A model generated the notes under the pieces. The model was not told where the DNA came from and searched no databases. It worked only from the letters and a program-made list of their open reading frames with translations. A stretch of DNA of 64,000 bases from assembly GCA_963710715.1 (NCBI GenBank), contig CAVQBL010000016.1:186001-250000 (forward strand). Reading direction: 5' to 3'. Positions 8,937-17,692 of this stretch are shown one piece after another. A program made the translations under genes and the position numbers. The stretch comes from CAVQBL01 sp963710715 (GTDB taxonomy: Bacteria > Pseudomonadota > Gammaproteobacteria > DSM-16500). Each line of letters begins with the position of its first letter. Within the stretch, counting starts at the first letter, position 1.

Positions 8937-9004
8937 GCGTGATAGTTTCAATCGCCAAGTATAAGACATCCATGCGAAATGTGTAAGTATTTATTTATCG
9001 TATT

Positions 9005-10081
9005 TCAACTACCGGTAGTGGGCCCCCATATCCCAATATCAGCACCTGTCGGTTCATTCTGAGGAGCACAGCGTGTAATTGCTAAAATACTTCCCATACT
9101 GAATGTGGAAGGTTGATCCGAACTATCCGGTGTAACGGCGCCTCTTTCTGTTACGACATTCAAACAAACACGCCAAAAACCTGACTTAAAATCACCAGTC
9201 GTATTGCTACACTGAGCAAGCGATGCAGAATCTCCAGAACCTCCTGTTACAGAATTGCACGGGGGTGGATTTGTGTCTGGATCACTCGGTCCCAGTGCAA
9301 ACGCTGTAAAACTACTGATGGGATAAACATTAACAACAGGAGAGGGGGGGTTGGGACCTGGGCCTGGTGATGGTGTTGGATCATTCGAACCACTTACACT
9401 AACGGGTATAACAAAAATCTGCGGAACCATAACAGTTTGAGTAGTTGCAGTTGGAGAGCTTGGAATACCCGGACACGTCGGCACGGGCACACATCCTCCA
9501 CTGTGATAAATGTCGGCATAATTAACAGCGCGTGCATTATTTAAATCTTGTCCTGGAATATTCACTTGTGCAACAACAGTGGTTGCTGGCGTACCTGTGA
9601 CAGTTGCCATCGGCAATCTTCCCGCTAAGATATTGGCTGTATTTTCAGATCCCGTAGAAGATGTAGTCCCAGGAGGAATGGTCGTTTTAACAATAAAAGT
9701 ATTTGCTTTTGGATCACAATTAATAGAATAAGGTTGTCCCCATGGATTATTGATAACTCCTAAGGGTAGGTTAATATTTTTGTATTGAGGTAAATAATTG
9801 CCTTGCTGCAAAAGCGTAAGGTCACTGTTGTTTTGCGGATCACATGTACCGAGATTGTTGTTATTGTTATTAGGATTAGTCGGCCATTTACTGTGATCGA
9901 TATAATATGCCATGCCAGCATTCAGTATTTGCTGCATTTGCAACGCAGCTCGATCACGCCTTAATTCATCTGTTTTTTGCAGTGTGTAACCAAGAATCGC
10001 CGTAATAATCGCACTGATTATCACTAAAACCAGTAACATTTCTAATAATGTAAAACCAATATTATGTTTATTACGTTTCAT
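9005..10081 (-). CDS. large type IV pilin-like protein with class III signal
   Basis: A 358-residue protein starting with a short basic leader and the prepilin peptidase site G-F-T-L-L-E-M-L-L-V-L-V (cleavage after Gly, Glu at +5), then a hydrophobic helix to about residue 30. The rest is a large Thr/Pro/Gly-rich exported domain with paired cysteines. It is far longer than a major pilin such as R64 PilS, so it could be a PilV-like minor pilin or tip adhesin. It lies 3 bp downstream of the second pilin-like gene. The exact pilus role is not assigned. Confidence 0.75.
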   Translation of the reverse strand: MKRNKHNIGFTLLEMLLVLVIISAIITAILGYTLQKTDELRRDRAALQMQQILNAGMAYYIDHSKWPTNPNNNNNNLGTCDPQNNSDLTLLQQGNYLPQYKNINLPLGVINNPWGQPYSINCDPKANTFIVKTTIPPGTTSSTGSENTANILAGRLPMATVTGTPATTVVAQVNIPGQDLNNARAVNYADIYHSGGCVPVPTCPGIPSSPTATTQTVMVPQIFVIPVSVSGSNDPTPSPGPGPNPPSPVVNVYPISSFTAFALGPSDPDTNPPPCNSVTGGSGDSASLAQCSNTTGDFKSGFWRVCLNVVTERGAVTPDSSDQPSTFSMGSILAITRCAPQNEPTGADIGIWGPTTGS

Positions 10082-10084
10082 GTT

Positions 10085-10969
10085 TTATCCACCGCATGTG
10101 TAATACGTTTGAGACGCATAACTAGAATTATTAAATTCATATACTTCATCCATTTGGTATTGACGATTAAATTGTGTCAATAATGGTGTGGATTCCCATA
10201 AGCTACTAGTCGTATTCGGCGAAGCCATCGACGGTAACCGCGACCAAACTAAATAACCACCACTGCTACTGCCACCACTGGGATTGCTAGCGCTGCTGCA
10301 AGGTGCCACTTCATTTGTCCCCTGTAAAGTGGATATGCAGTCTGCTCCAAGTAGATTCATATACATTTGCTGTTTGTCGGGATCTTGAGTATTTAATTTA
10401 ATTGCGACTTGTATGCTCCACAATAAAATTGTTGGCGTATTTTGTTGTAATGGTTGCAAAGCGGAAGGGTCACATTTGTTAACCCCACCCAGATCTTGAT
10501 TGAGATTCTGGCAATAATAAACCATTCTCTGATCTAACTTGCTTGGGGGGTTAAATTGTGCAAAAAACCCTTTTGTTCCTGCTGTAGGATCAATTAATGG
10601 ATTAAGTGGCTGCCAAGTAGGCAGGAATACATTACCTTGATTATTAGGATCGGTGAGTAAATCGTTCTCGATATCAATAACATGCGGTTGTTTAGGAGGA
10701 GCGCTCGAAGAAAAAGAAAGATCTCCTTTTCGAGTTACTTTCCCGTCTGGACCTACAAGATTTTGACAATTGACTTGATGGTAATGTGCCATCGCTTGAA
10801 ACACTTGGTCTACAGTATATTTTACCTGTTGAGCATATGCATCGACAGAATACTGTTGATAAACTCTAAGACCCATCAAAAGGATTGAGGATGCGATAGC
10901 AATAACAAGTAATACCTCCAATAAGGATATTCCGCGCTCCGCTTTTAACTTTTGCATCACTTTCGCCAC
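10085..10969 (-). CDS. type IV pilin-like protein with class III signal
   Basis: A 294-residue protein with leader K-A-E-R-G-I-S-L-L-E-V-L-L-V-I-A. That gives the conserved G before the cleavage site, Glu at +5 and a long hydrophobic helix. After the helix a Y-Q-Q-Y segment and a large domain with several cysteines (N-C-Q, Y-Y-C, K-C-D, A-D-C, A-P-C) suggest a disulfide-stabilised minor pilin or adhesin. It is followed 3 bp later by another pilin-like gene and preceded 12 bp by pilR. It stands where pilS stands in R64, but is larger than typical PilS. Confidence 0.72.
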   Translation of the reverse strand: MAKVMQKLKAERGISLLEVLLVIAIASSILLMGLRVYQQYSVDAYAQQVKYTVDQVFQAMAHYHQVNCQNLVGPDGKVTRKGDLSFSSSAPPKQPHVIDIENDLLTDPNNQGNVFLPTWQPLNPLIDPTAGTKGFFAQFNPPSKLDQRMVYYCQNLNQDLGGVNKCDPSALQPLQQNTPTILLWSIQVAIKLNTQDPDKQQMYMNLLGADCISTLQGTNEVAPCSSASNPSGGSSSGGYLVWSRLPSMASPNTTSSLWESTPLLTQFNRQYQMDEVYEFNNSSYASQTYYTCGG

Positions 10970-10981
10970 TCCACGTGTTTC

Positions 10982-12046
10982 TTATACGCTACCCATAGAC
11001 ATACCTGTTAAATAAATCCCTCTCACAATAATAATAATTAATGCAGCACCGAGGGAAAGCAATATTCCGCCCACCACTCTAGCAATTAACTGTATGGTCT
11101 TAGCACTTTGTTCTGAACCCGCAACACCCATGCGTACTAATCCATGCTCGAACCCTTTTACTTCTGCCATAACACGCAAACGTAAAACGTCTTTCTCTTC
11201 AATCAATCCCGTTGATAAAACATCCGCAACATTTCCTTTACCTATACCAAGTAAATACTCCATCATCATTAAATGTGAAACAACATAAGGATTCGCTTGA
11301 TGTTGCATGATCTTAATTGCATGTTTAAATACCACGCCATTTGCAACTAATAATCCCATAGTTTCCATTAAGCGTGCCGCAGCAAAATTTCGATACAAAG
11401 AAAAAGGCGGAATGTTATCAAGCACAGGCCTCATTTCACCCACATAACTTGTCATAATACGACGCATAATAATAATGACTGTAATAATCACTATTAACAC
11501 TAGCCACCACCAGCTTTCTATCAAATGTGCTACATTGATAAGATCACGACCCGCTTGTGGCCACTGCTCTATCGGTTTAATCGCTTTGAATTGGATAAAT
11601 ACAGAATTATTAAGATAAACAATAACTGCACAAGCCATGATAATAACGAGCAGCGGATAAGTTAAAGCTGCAATTAGTGACCCAAAAATCCCACTACGTT
11701 GTTTGAGTGTGGTTATTGCAGATCTCATTGTTTCTGCTAATGCACCACCTTCTTCACCTACACGAATAATTTCAACTGTATTCATTGCAAACCATTCGCG
11801 CATACCGTCTGCTAAAGGGCGTCCTTCAGAAATTTTTCGTGAAATAGATAAAGCGACATCTCTTTCGAGCCCTCTGGTTATTTGCACCATCATATCAATC
11901 GCGCGATTGGGTGGAATACCATCATTGATTAATACGAAAAGATCTTCCATAAAAGCTAACTGCGCTTTGCTGCCAAAGCGCCAATGTTTAATAGACTGTA
12001 AACTATTCGTTATTAACTCATTTATTGAATCAAAGGTAATATCCAT
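10982..12046 (-). CDS. pilR: PilR-like inner-membrane platform protein (GspF family)
   Basis: A 354-residue polytopic protein with duplicated GspF/PilC-type domains. It contains N-D-G-I-P-P-N-R-A-I-D-M and I-S-E-G-R-P-L-A-D-G-M. The transmembrane segments are near residues 115-145, 175-190 and 330-350. GspF-family proteins sit in the inner membrane and couple the assembly ATPase to pilin insertion. It follows pilQ by 39 bp in the same direction, the same order as pilQ-pilR in R64. Confidence 0.85.
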   Translation of the reverse strand: MDITFDSINELITNSLQSIKHWRFGSKAQLAFMEDLFVLINDGIPPNRAIDMMVQITRGLERDVALSISRKISEGRPLADGMREWFAMNTVEIIRVGEEGGALAETMRSAITTLKQRSGIFGSLIAALTYPLLVIIMACAVIVYLNNSVFIQFKAIKPIEQWPQAGRDLINVAHLIESWWWLVLIVIITVIIIMRRIMTSYVGEMRPVLDNIPPFSLYRNFAAARLMETMGLLVANGVVFKHAIKIMQHQANPYVVSHLMMMEYLLGIGKGNVADVLSTGLIEEKDVLRLRVMAEVKGFEHGLVRMGVAGSEQSAKTIQLIARVVGGILLSLGAALIIIIVRGIYLTGMSMGSV

Positions 12047-12085
12047 AGTTCTCTCGCGTCATTTCCGCATACTTTTGTGAGTTGA

Positions 12086-13693
12086 TTACTGATAATGATA
12101 ACTCGTGGCTTGTGTTGCGGGATTAATAGGTCCAACAACTTTTTCTGCGTCAAAAGGATCACATATTCCATCTTTAATTAATTGTATTGCACGTCCTTGA
12201 AAATCAACCCAGCCTCGCTCTTTTAAATATTTTTCCCAATTAAGGGTATCGCACTTCTGAATAAAATGCCTACCTTCTTCATCAACCCATATCACTTCTG
12301 CAATCACCGTTCTACCACCTATGCTAGTTCGGTGACACTTAGCACATCCTGGCCCACGCGCTTTTGCATTGTTAATCACTTCAGCGCCTAAAACCGCTTC
12401 CCAATCGGGAATAAATGCTTGATGTTTAGGTGAGCTACGTAAAGAGACAGCACAATGTTGACAAACTTTAGGGACAAGACGTTGACACATCAAGCATCGC
12501 AACACACTACCATCGCTCAGTAAAACAGGAGATATCCCCATATCGACTAAGCGTGTAATAATGGCTGTTGCTCTGTTAGTGTGTAACGTTGTTAATACTA
12601 AGTGCCCAGTGATGGATGCACGAACCATGACATGTGCCGTATCCTCATCGCGCATTTCTCCGAGGATGATAACATCTGGATCCATACGTAATGCCGCACG
12701 TCCCATACTTGCAAAAGTGCGATCTTCTTTTTCCGTATTAACGGGAACTTGTGTCGCTTGCTCAACCACTTTTTCAACGGGATCTTCAATCGAATAAAGT
12801 TTTTGTACGGGCTCAACCATTTCCATGCAACTTGCAAGCGTTGTTGTTTTTCCTGAACCCGTAGGTCCAGCAACAATAATCGCACCGAAAGGTAATTTAA
12901 GTGCGGTTTTTATAATGTCGACTTGATTTTTTGTGTAACCTAATGCTTCTAACGTACTTGTACGTTCTTCACCCGTTGCCAAAATACGCATTACCATGTC
13001 AAAGCCGCCATGCGCAGGTAAACTTGCTAAGCGCAGACGAATATCTTTTCCATGAATTTTAAGTGGCATGGATGCATCTTGTGGTACCAGCGGATTAAAA
13101 TGTGATGTGGCGTGATCTGTTTCTTTGTTAAATGCAACGGATGCAATTTCTCTTCCTAAGCGCTCTGACCATTCTGCATATAAACGTAATTCACCATGTT
13201 GTCGCATGCGAATTTTGGTATAGGCTTGACGAACTTGTATGTGAATATCACTGACCCCTTGCGCAACAGCTTCATAAACTAAATCACGCAAATGCCGTTG
13301 CTGGTCACTAAATAAATTGCTTGTTTCACCTTTATGTTTTTTAGCGGTATCTTCTTCTTGACCACTGGCTAATATCAGGCTGACAAATGATTTGGTTGCT
13401 GCGTAAACTTGTCCAGGGTGTATGCCTTTGCCCAACAATAATGATTTGCAATTTTGTACAGAGCGGGAAGTAGGATCTGAAGATAAAATGGTTGCACTTC
13501 TTAAAACAGCAATATTTCCCTGTTCTCTACACCAACTGAGCAGTCCTTCCATAACTCTATCTTTGGTATCAAGATGGTTTTGACTGCTAATAACTTCGGT
13601 AAAAGTTGCCGTCGCAAACTGCTCCAATAAGGATAGTTGCTCTTTCTTTGCGTCTCCTGATGGAGAAGAAAAGGTCGTTTGAGCCATTTCCAC
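12086..13693 (-). CDS. pilQ: PilQ-type pilus assembly ATPase (GspE/PilB family)
   Basis: A 535-residue secretion ATPase. It has Walker A G-P-T-G-S-G-K-T-T-T near residue 277 and an Asp box with I-E-D-P-V-E. The Walker B region is M-D-P-D-V-I-I-L-G-E-M-R-D-E-D-T-A and the His box is T-L-H-T-N-R-A. Cysteine pairs (C-L-M-C, C-Q-H-C, C-A-K-C) near residues 405-460 resemble the zinc motif of this family. It powers thin-pilus extension at the inner membrane. It is the first gene of the leftward pilQ-pilR-pilin-pilin unit. A 7 bp stem hairpin lies in its leader. Confidence 0.92.
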   Translation of the reverse strand: MEMAQTTFSSPSGDAKKEQLSLLEQFATATFTEVISSQNHLDTKDRVMEGLLSWCREQGNIAVLRSATILSSDPTSRSVQNCKSLLLGKGIHPGQVYAATKSFVSLILASGQEEDTAKKHKGETSNLFSDQQRHLRDLVYEAVAQGVSDIHIQVRQAYTKIRMRQHGELRLYAEWSERLGREIASVAFNKETDHATSHFNPLVPQDASMPLKIHGKDIRLRLASLPAHGGFDMVMRILATGEERTSTLEALGYTKNQVDIIKTALKLPFGAIIVAGPTGSGKTTTLASCMEMVEPVQKLYSIEDPVEKVVEQATQVPVNTEKEDRTFASMGRAALRMDPDVIILGEMRDEDTAHVMVRASITGHLVLTTLHTNRATAIITRLVDMGISPVLLSDGSVLRCLMCQRLVPKVCQHCAVSLRSSPKHQAFIPDWEAVLGAEVINNAKARGPGCAKCHRTSIGGRTVIAEVIWVDEEGRHFIQKCDTLNWEKYLKERGWVDFQGRAIQLIKDGICDPFDAEKVVGPINPATQATSYHYQ

Positions 13694-13714
13694 CTCTACA
13701 TTTTGTCGAGTGGA

Positions 13715-13737
13715 TCCCGTGTAAAAGCTTCACGGGA
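13715..13737 (-). promoter_or_regulatory. stem-loop in the pilQ leader
   Basis: TCCCGTG (13715-13721) and CACGGGA (13731-13737) form a perfect 7 bp stem with a 9-base loop. It ends 22 bp upstream of the pilQ ATG in the transcribed leader. It is not followed by a T-run, so it is not an obvious terminator. A role in message stability or translation is possible but not shown. Confidence 0.45.
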
Positions 13738-13782
13738 TAACATTCGTATTGCATAAGGTAACTATTCTTCACGAAAAGAACT

Positions 13783-13893
13783 CATCATTGCGAGCCTCAC
13801 GCTTTAGCTTTATGTGAGGCGTGGCAATCCAGAGTAGTGATAAGCTCTAGGTACTGGATTGCTTCGTCGCAAAAAGTGTTCCTCGCAATGACG
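13783..13893. repeat. GTCATTGCGA-bounded dispersed repeat, copy 3
   Basis: A 111 bp copy between pilQ and gyrB. The left end CATCATTGCGAGC has one change from the other copies and the right end is CTCGCAATGACG. The inner blocks TTATGTGAGGCGTGGCAATC and TACTGGATTGCTTCG match copies 2 and 5 closely. Its left flank resembles that of copy 2, so the two copies bracket the pilQ-pilR-pilin half of the cluster. Confidence 0.85.
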
Positions 13894-13969
13894 GATATGC
13901 AATACTTATGTTAATTATACAATATGCTTATGAAGAATGTCTCAATGTGTAGAACTATTTTTGCCTTGA

Positions 13970-16378
13970 TTATGTATCCAAATTAACAACATCCAACGCG
14001 TTCGCCTCAATAAACTCACGACGTGGATCTACTTTATCACCCATGAGAGTAGTGAAAATTTTATCAGCAGCAACAGCATCTTCTATAGTAATCTGCAGCA
14101 AACGACGGCTACCTGGATTCATAGTGGTTTCCCACAACTGATCAGGATTCATTTCTCCTAAGCCTTTATATCTTTGAATAGTTTGACCTTTTTTCGCTTC
14201 AGCCAGTAACCAGTCCATTCCCTCACCAAAATAAGTCACATTTTGTTTTTTATCGCCACGCTGTACATACGCGCCTGCTTGCAGCAATCCTTGTAGCTTT
14301 TGACCCAGCTCAAGTAGCTTACGATATTCATTAGACGAAAATAATTCCTTATTAATCAGCTCACTATGATCGACGCCGTGACTTAGAACAGAAATCTTTG
14401 GCAGCCATCTTGCGCCTTCTTCAATCAATTCTATGCTGTAACGAGCCGTTGGTTGATGTCGTGCATTTAATCTATCTTCTACCTGTTTCATGGTAGTTTG
14501 CATAAAATCACGTTGTGCTAACTTGGAATCATCTATGGCAGGACTCTCAATTAAGGCTTCTAAAAACTCACTGGGATAACGTCTGGATAAGCGGTGGATA
14601 ATTGCCATTCCAGCTTGGTATTCAAAAGCGATTTTTTCTAAACCAACTCCAGATAAAGGTGGAGCAGCACCAGCACCCACGAAAAATAAAGCATTTTCCA
14701 ATGCGGACTGCATAAGCGCGGTACCTAAAGCGGCTTCATCTTTCATGTACTGCTCTTGCTTCCCCTTTTTTACTTTAAATAAAGGGGGTTGCGCAATATA
14801 AACATGCCCACGTTCAATCAGTTCAGGCATTTGCCTATAGAAAAACGTCAGCAACAAGGTACGAATATGAGAACCATCCACATCTGCGTCAGTCATGATA
14901 ATAATGCCATGATAACGCAGCTTATCGGGGTTATATTCTTCGCGCCCAATGCCACAGCCCAAAGCAGTTATTAAAGTCGCAACCTCAACAGAAGCTAGCA
15001 TTTTATCGAATCGAGCTTTTTCAACATTTAATATTTTACCTTTCAAAGGTAAAACCGCTTGAGAACGGCGATCGCGCGCTTGTTTTGCTGAGCCACCGGC
15101 TGATTCACCCTCAACTATAAAGAGTTCTGATTTACTTGGGTCTTCTTCTTGGCAATCCGCTAATTTTCCAGGTAATCCTGCCATATCTAAAGCGCTTTTA
15201 CGGCGTGTCATTTCACGCGCTTTTCGCGCTGCTTCTCGAGCACGAGCTGCATCAATAACTTTAGTTACAATGGCTTTGGCATCTTGAGGAGATTCCATTA
15301 AGTATTCTTGCAACTTTTCACCCATTGCTGCTTCAACAATGGCTTTAATTTCGGATGACACCAACTTATCTTTGGTTTGCGAGGAAAACTTAGGATCCGG
15401 CATTTTTACAGATAAAACAGCGGTTAATCCTTCGCGGAAATCATCCCCCGTTGTTGATACTTTATGCTTCTTAGCATAACCCTCTTTTTCTATGTAGTTA
15501 TTAATTACACGAGTAAGAGAACTACGAAATCCTGCTAAATGTGTTCCGCCGTCTTTTTGCGGAATATTATTGGTATAACAAAAGATTTTTTCTAAGAATG
15601 TATCATTCCACTGCAGAGCAACTTCGATAGTTATTTTTTCTTTTTCCACTGAAAAATAAAAAACCTTTGAATTTACTGGTGTTTTATTCTTATTGAGATC
15701 TTCCACAAACGCTTTTATACCACCATGATATTGGAATAAGTCATTTTTCCCAGAGCGCTCATCTGTTAAATAGATACGAATACCGGGATTTAAAAAAGAA
15801 AGCTCTCTTAACCGGCTGGCAAGAATATCGTAATGGAAATGAATATTAGTAAATGTTTCTGCGCTGGGCTTAAAGCGAACTTCTGTTCCACGCTCTGTTG
15901 TATCACCCGTAACTGCCAGAGGCGCTACTGGATCGCCCATTCGATAATGTTGTTGATGCACTTTTCCATTTAAACGAATAGTTAAGTACAAGTCTTCTGA
16001 TAAAGCATTTACAACTGAAACGCCTACGCCATGTAAGCCGCCGGAAATCTTATAAGATTCACTATCAAATTTACCGCCAGAATGCAGAACTGTCATAATG
16101 ACTTCTGCAGCTGATCGATTCTCTTCTTGATGAATATCAACAGGAATGCCACGGCCATTATCTTTAACAGAAACAGATTCATCAGAATGGATAGTCACAT
16201 GAATGGTATCGCAAAACCCTGCTAATGCTTCATCGACAGAGTTATCAACCAATTCAAAAACCATGTGATGCAATCCAGTGCCATCATCAGTATCTCCAAT
16301 GTACATACCTGGACGCTTGCGTACTGCATCTAACCCTTTAAGAACCTTTATTTTTGCTGAATCGTAGCTGGCAGTCAC
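13970..16378 (-). CDS. gyrB: DNA gyrase subunit B
   Basis: The ATPase subunit of gyrase, which introduces negative supercoils. It is full length at 802 residues. The GHKL motifs are E-L-V-D-N-S-V-D-E-A, D-N-G-R-G-I-P-V and G-G-L-H-G-V-G-V-S-V. The TOPRIM motifs are E-G-E-S-A-G-G-S-A-K and D-A-D-V-D-G-S-H-I-R-T-L. The C-terminal Q-R-Y-K-G-L-G-E-M-N-P-x-Q-L-W is also present. It is the last gene of the leftward dnaA-dnaN-recF-gyrB series, separated from recF by an 89 bp spacer holding three overlapping hairpins. Confidence 0.98.
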   Translation of the reverse strand: MTASYDSAKIKVLKGLDAVRKRPGMYIGDTDDGTGLHHMVFELVDNSVDEALAGFCDTIHVTIHSDESVSVKDNGRGIPVDIHQEENRSAAEVIMTVLHSGGKFDSESYKISGGLHGVGVSVVNALSEDLYLTIRLNGKVHQQHYRMGDPVAPLAVTGDTTERGTEVRFKPSAETFTNIHFHYDILASRLRELSFLNPGIRIYLTDERSGKNDLFQYHGGIKAFVEDLNKNKTPVNSKVFYFSVEKEKITIEVALQWNDTFLEKIFCYTNNIPQKDGGTHLAGFRSSLTRVINNYIEKEGYAKKHKVSTTGDDFREGLTAVLSVKMPDPKFSSQTKDKLVSSEIKAIVEAAMGEKLQEYLMESPQDAKAIVTKVIDAARAREAARKAREMTRRKSALDMAGLPGKLADCQEEDPSKSELFIVEGESAGGSAKQARDRRSQAVLPLKGKILNVEKARFDKMLASVEVATLITALGCGIGREEYNPDKLRYHGIIIMTDADVDGSHIRTLLLTFFYRQMPELIERGHVYIAQPPLFKVKKGKQEQYMKDEAALGTALMQSALENALFFVGAGAAPPLSGVGLEKIAFEYQAGMAIIHRLSRRYPSEFLEALIESPAIDDSKLAQRDFMQTTMKQVEDRLNARHQPTARYSIELIEEGARWLPKISVLSHGVDHSELINKELFSSNEYRKLLELGQKLQGLLQAGAYVQRGDKKQNVTYFGEGMDWLLAEAKKGQTIQRYKGLGEMNPDQLWETTMNPGSRRLLQITIEDAVAADKIFTTLMGDKVDPRREFIEANALDVVNLDT

Positions 16379-16407
16379 TCTTTAATTCTCCAAAATCCTT
16401 GCCTGAA

Positions 16408-16467
16408 GGGCAGACACACAAGTCTGCCCCTACATATATCTGTAGGGGCGCACCCATGTGTGCGCCC
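16408..16467. repeat. chained palindromes between recF and gyrB
   Basis: Three overlapping inverted repeats lie in series: GGGCAGACACACAAGTCTGCCC, then CCCCTACA-TATATC-TGTAGGGG, then GGGCGCACCCATGTGTGCGCCC. The chain begins right next to the recF stop and ends about 30 bp before the gyrB ATG. The alternative pairing of neighbouring arms could make switching RNA structures. Similar GC-rich intergenic palindromes are common in many bacteria. There is no T-run, so a plain terminator is unlikely. Confidence 0.7.
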
Positions 16468-17550
16468 TCACATCACCCCCACACACCCATGTTCCACGTG
16501 AAACAATTTTATTGGCATCTCAATTAACGTTTCGTCTAGCGTATTGCGCTCAATGGCTGTGACAAAAACTTGCGCCGTTTGTTTCGACAGCAGGGCAATC
16601 AGATTCGATCTACTCACCGTATCTAGCTCTGATGGGAGGTCGTCGATTAAATAAATAGGTCTCTTATTAGTATAGCTTTGTAATAGTGCCCCTTGAGCGA
16701 GTATCATAGCACAAACCAATAATTTTTGCTGTCCTCTCGATAAAATATCTTTCGCTGGAATATGATTTATAGTGATTTTTAAGTCAGCGCGATGAGGGCC
16801 AAATTGCGTATATCCTAGCTGCATATCTTTATCTAAAGATGCCTCTAAAACACTCTGATAATCGGTGTGATTATTCCAGCCTAATTGATAAGTAAGCTCC
16901 AAATCAGGCACCACAAAAAGCTTTGGTGTTAAACTCATTATTAAAGGAAGTAACTGCTGCACGTATTCTTGGCGTAATTGATCCAGTTGCGCAGCGCTTT
17001 CAACTAACTCTCGCGTCCAAACATGTAATTCTTGCTTAGACCGCGTGGTTCGCAGTGCCGCATTGCGCTGCTTCAATACTCTTTCAAACTGACGCCATAC
17101 GCGTAAAAAATCCTTATTAAAGTAAAAAACACCCCAATCCAGGTATTTTCGACGAAAAATTGGCCCCGAATCGACTAAATTATGACAATTTGAATTAATT
17201 AATTGTACCGGCATCAAATTGGCCAGCTCTGCAATGGAATTGACATCCTTGCCAGCCATACGAATTTTGAGTTCGCCATTTTGCTGCCGTTCTAAACCGA
17301 GTGAAACACTCGCATTATCCTGTAGGGCTTGGGCGAAAATAGAAAATTTATCTGCCGTATTACGAATGATGCGGCTGGTGACTGAGCTACGAAAAGAACG
17401 CCCTAAACTAAGATAATAAATAGCCTCCAGCAAACTGGTTTTACCACTGCCATTGTTCCCACAAATAAGATTGAATCCGGAGGGAAGGGGCTCCAGCTTT
17501 ACTAAACCCAGATTGCGGAAATCTGAAATGTCTAAGCGGATTAATGCCAT
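16468..17550 (-). CDS. recF: DNA replication and repair protein RecF
   Basis: An SMC-like ATPase that helps load RecA at gaps. Walker A is G-N-N-G-S-G-K-T-S-L-L, the ABC signature is L-S-R-G-Q-Q-K-L-L-V-C and Walker B is Y-L-I-D-D-L-P-S-E-L-D. I use the ATG at 17550 (M-A-L-I-R-L-D-I-S-D-F-R-N). The frame extends 12 codons further, but that part translates a palindromic repeat. The C-terminal residues L-F-H-V-E-H-G are encoded by DNA that contains an exact parS match. Confidence 0.95.
   Translation of the reverse strand: MALIRLDISDFRNLGLVKLEPLPSGFNLICGNNGSGKTSLLEAIYYLSLGRSFRSSVTSRIIRNTADKFSIFAQALQDNASVSLGLERQQNGELKIRMAGKDVNSIAELANLMPVQLINSNCHNLVDSGPIFRRKYLDWGVFYFNKDFLRVWRQFERVLKQRNAALRTTRSKQELHVWTRELVESAAQLDQLRQEYVQQLLPLIMSLTPKLFVVPDLELTYQLGWNNHTDYQSVLEASLDKDMQLGYTQFGPHRADLKITINHIPAKDILSRGQQKLLVCAMILAQGALLQSYTNKRPIYLIDDLPSELDTVSRSNLIALLSKQTAQVFVTAIERNTLDETLIEMPIKLFHVEHGCVGVM
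16490..16505. promoter_or_regulatory. parS centromere site within recF
   Basis: TGTTCCACGTGAAACA matches the bacterial parS consensus TGTTNCACGTGAAACA at every position. It is a near-perfect palindrome. parS is where ParB (Spo0J) loads to form the partition complex and is usually close to oriC. It lies in the last codons of recF, a placement compatible with coding for L-F-H-V-E-H. I saw no second full match in the window. A parA gene is present at 37.6 kb, but no parB is found here. Confidence 0.88.
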
Positions 17551-17571
17551 ATTTAAGGCCAAAAGGTAGAT

Positions 17572-17608
17572 GGGTGGCCCCCGCATGCTCTAAGCGGGGG
17601 CGCCACCC
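17572..17608. repeat. GC-rich palindrome upstream of recF
   Basis: GGGTGGC-CCCCGC on the left pairs with GCGGGGG-CGCCACCC on the right around ATGCTCTAA. It is clearly more GC-rich than its surroundings. It lies about 22 bp upstream of the recF ATG, in the leader. It is a strong stem-loop of the dispersed intergenic type, and seems unrelated to the GTCATTGCGA family. Confidence 0.65.
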
Positions 17609-17692
17609 TACATTCTACATTCTTAGCAAGCCCAAGTCCGTCTTTTCGATAACTAAAAATCAAACAAAGAAGTTAGTAGTGCTTTAGAACAC

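Noticed and set aside
13587..13772. Short frame in the pilQ leader
   Set aside because: It overlaps pilQ out of phase and includes the leader hairpin; no ribosome site.
15890..15912. TGTTCCACG inside gyrB as a parS
   Set aside because: Only half of the palindrome matches.
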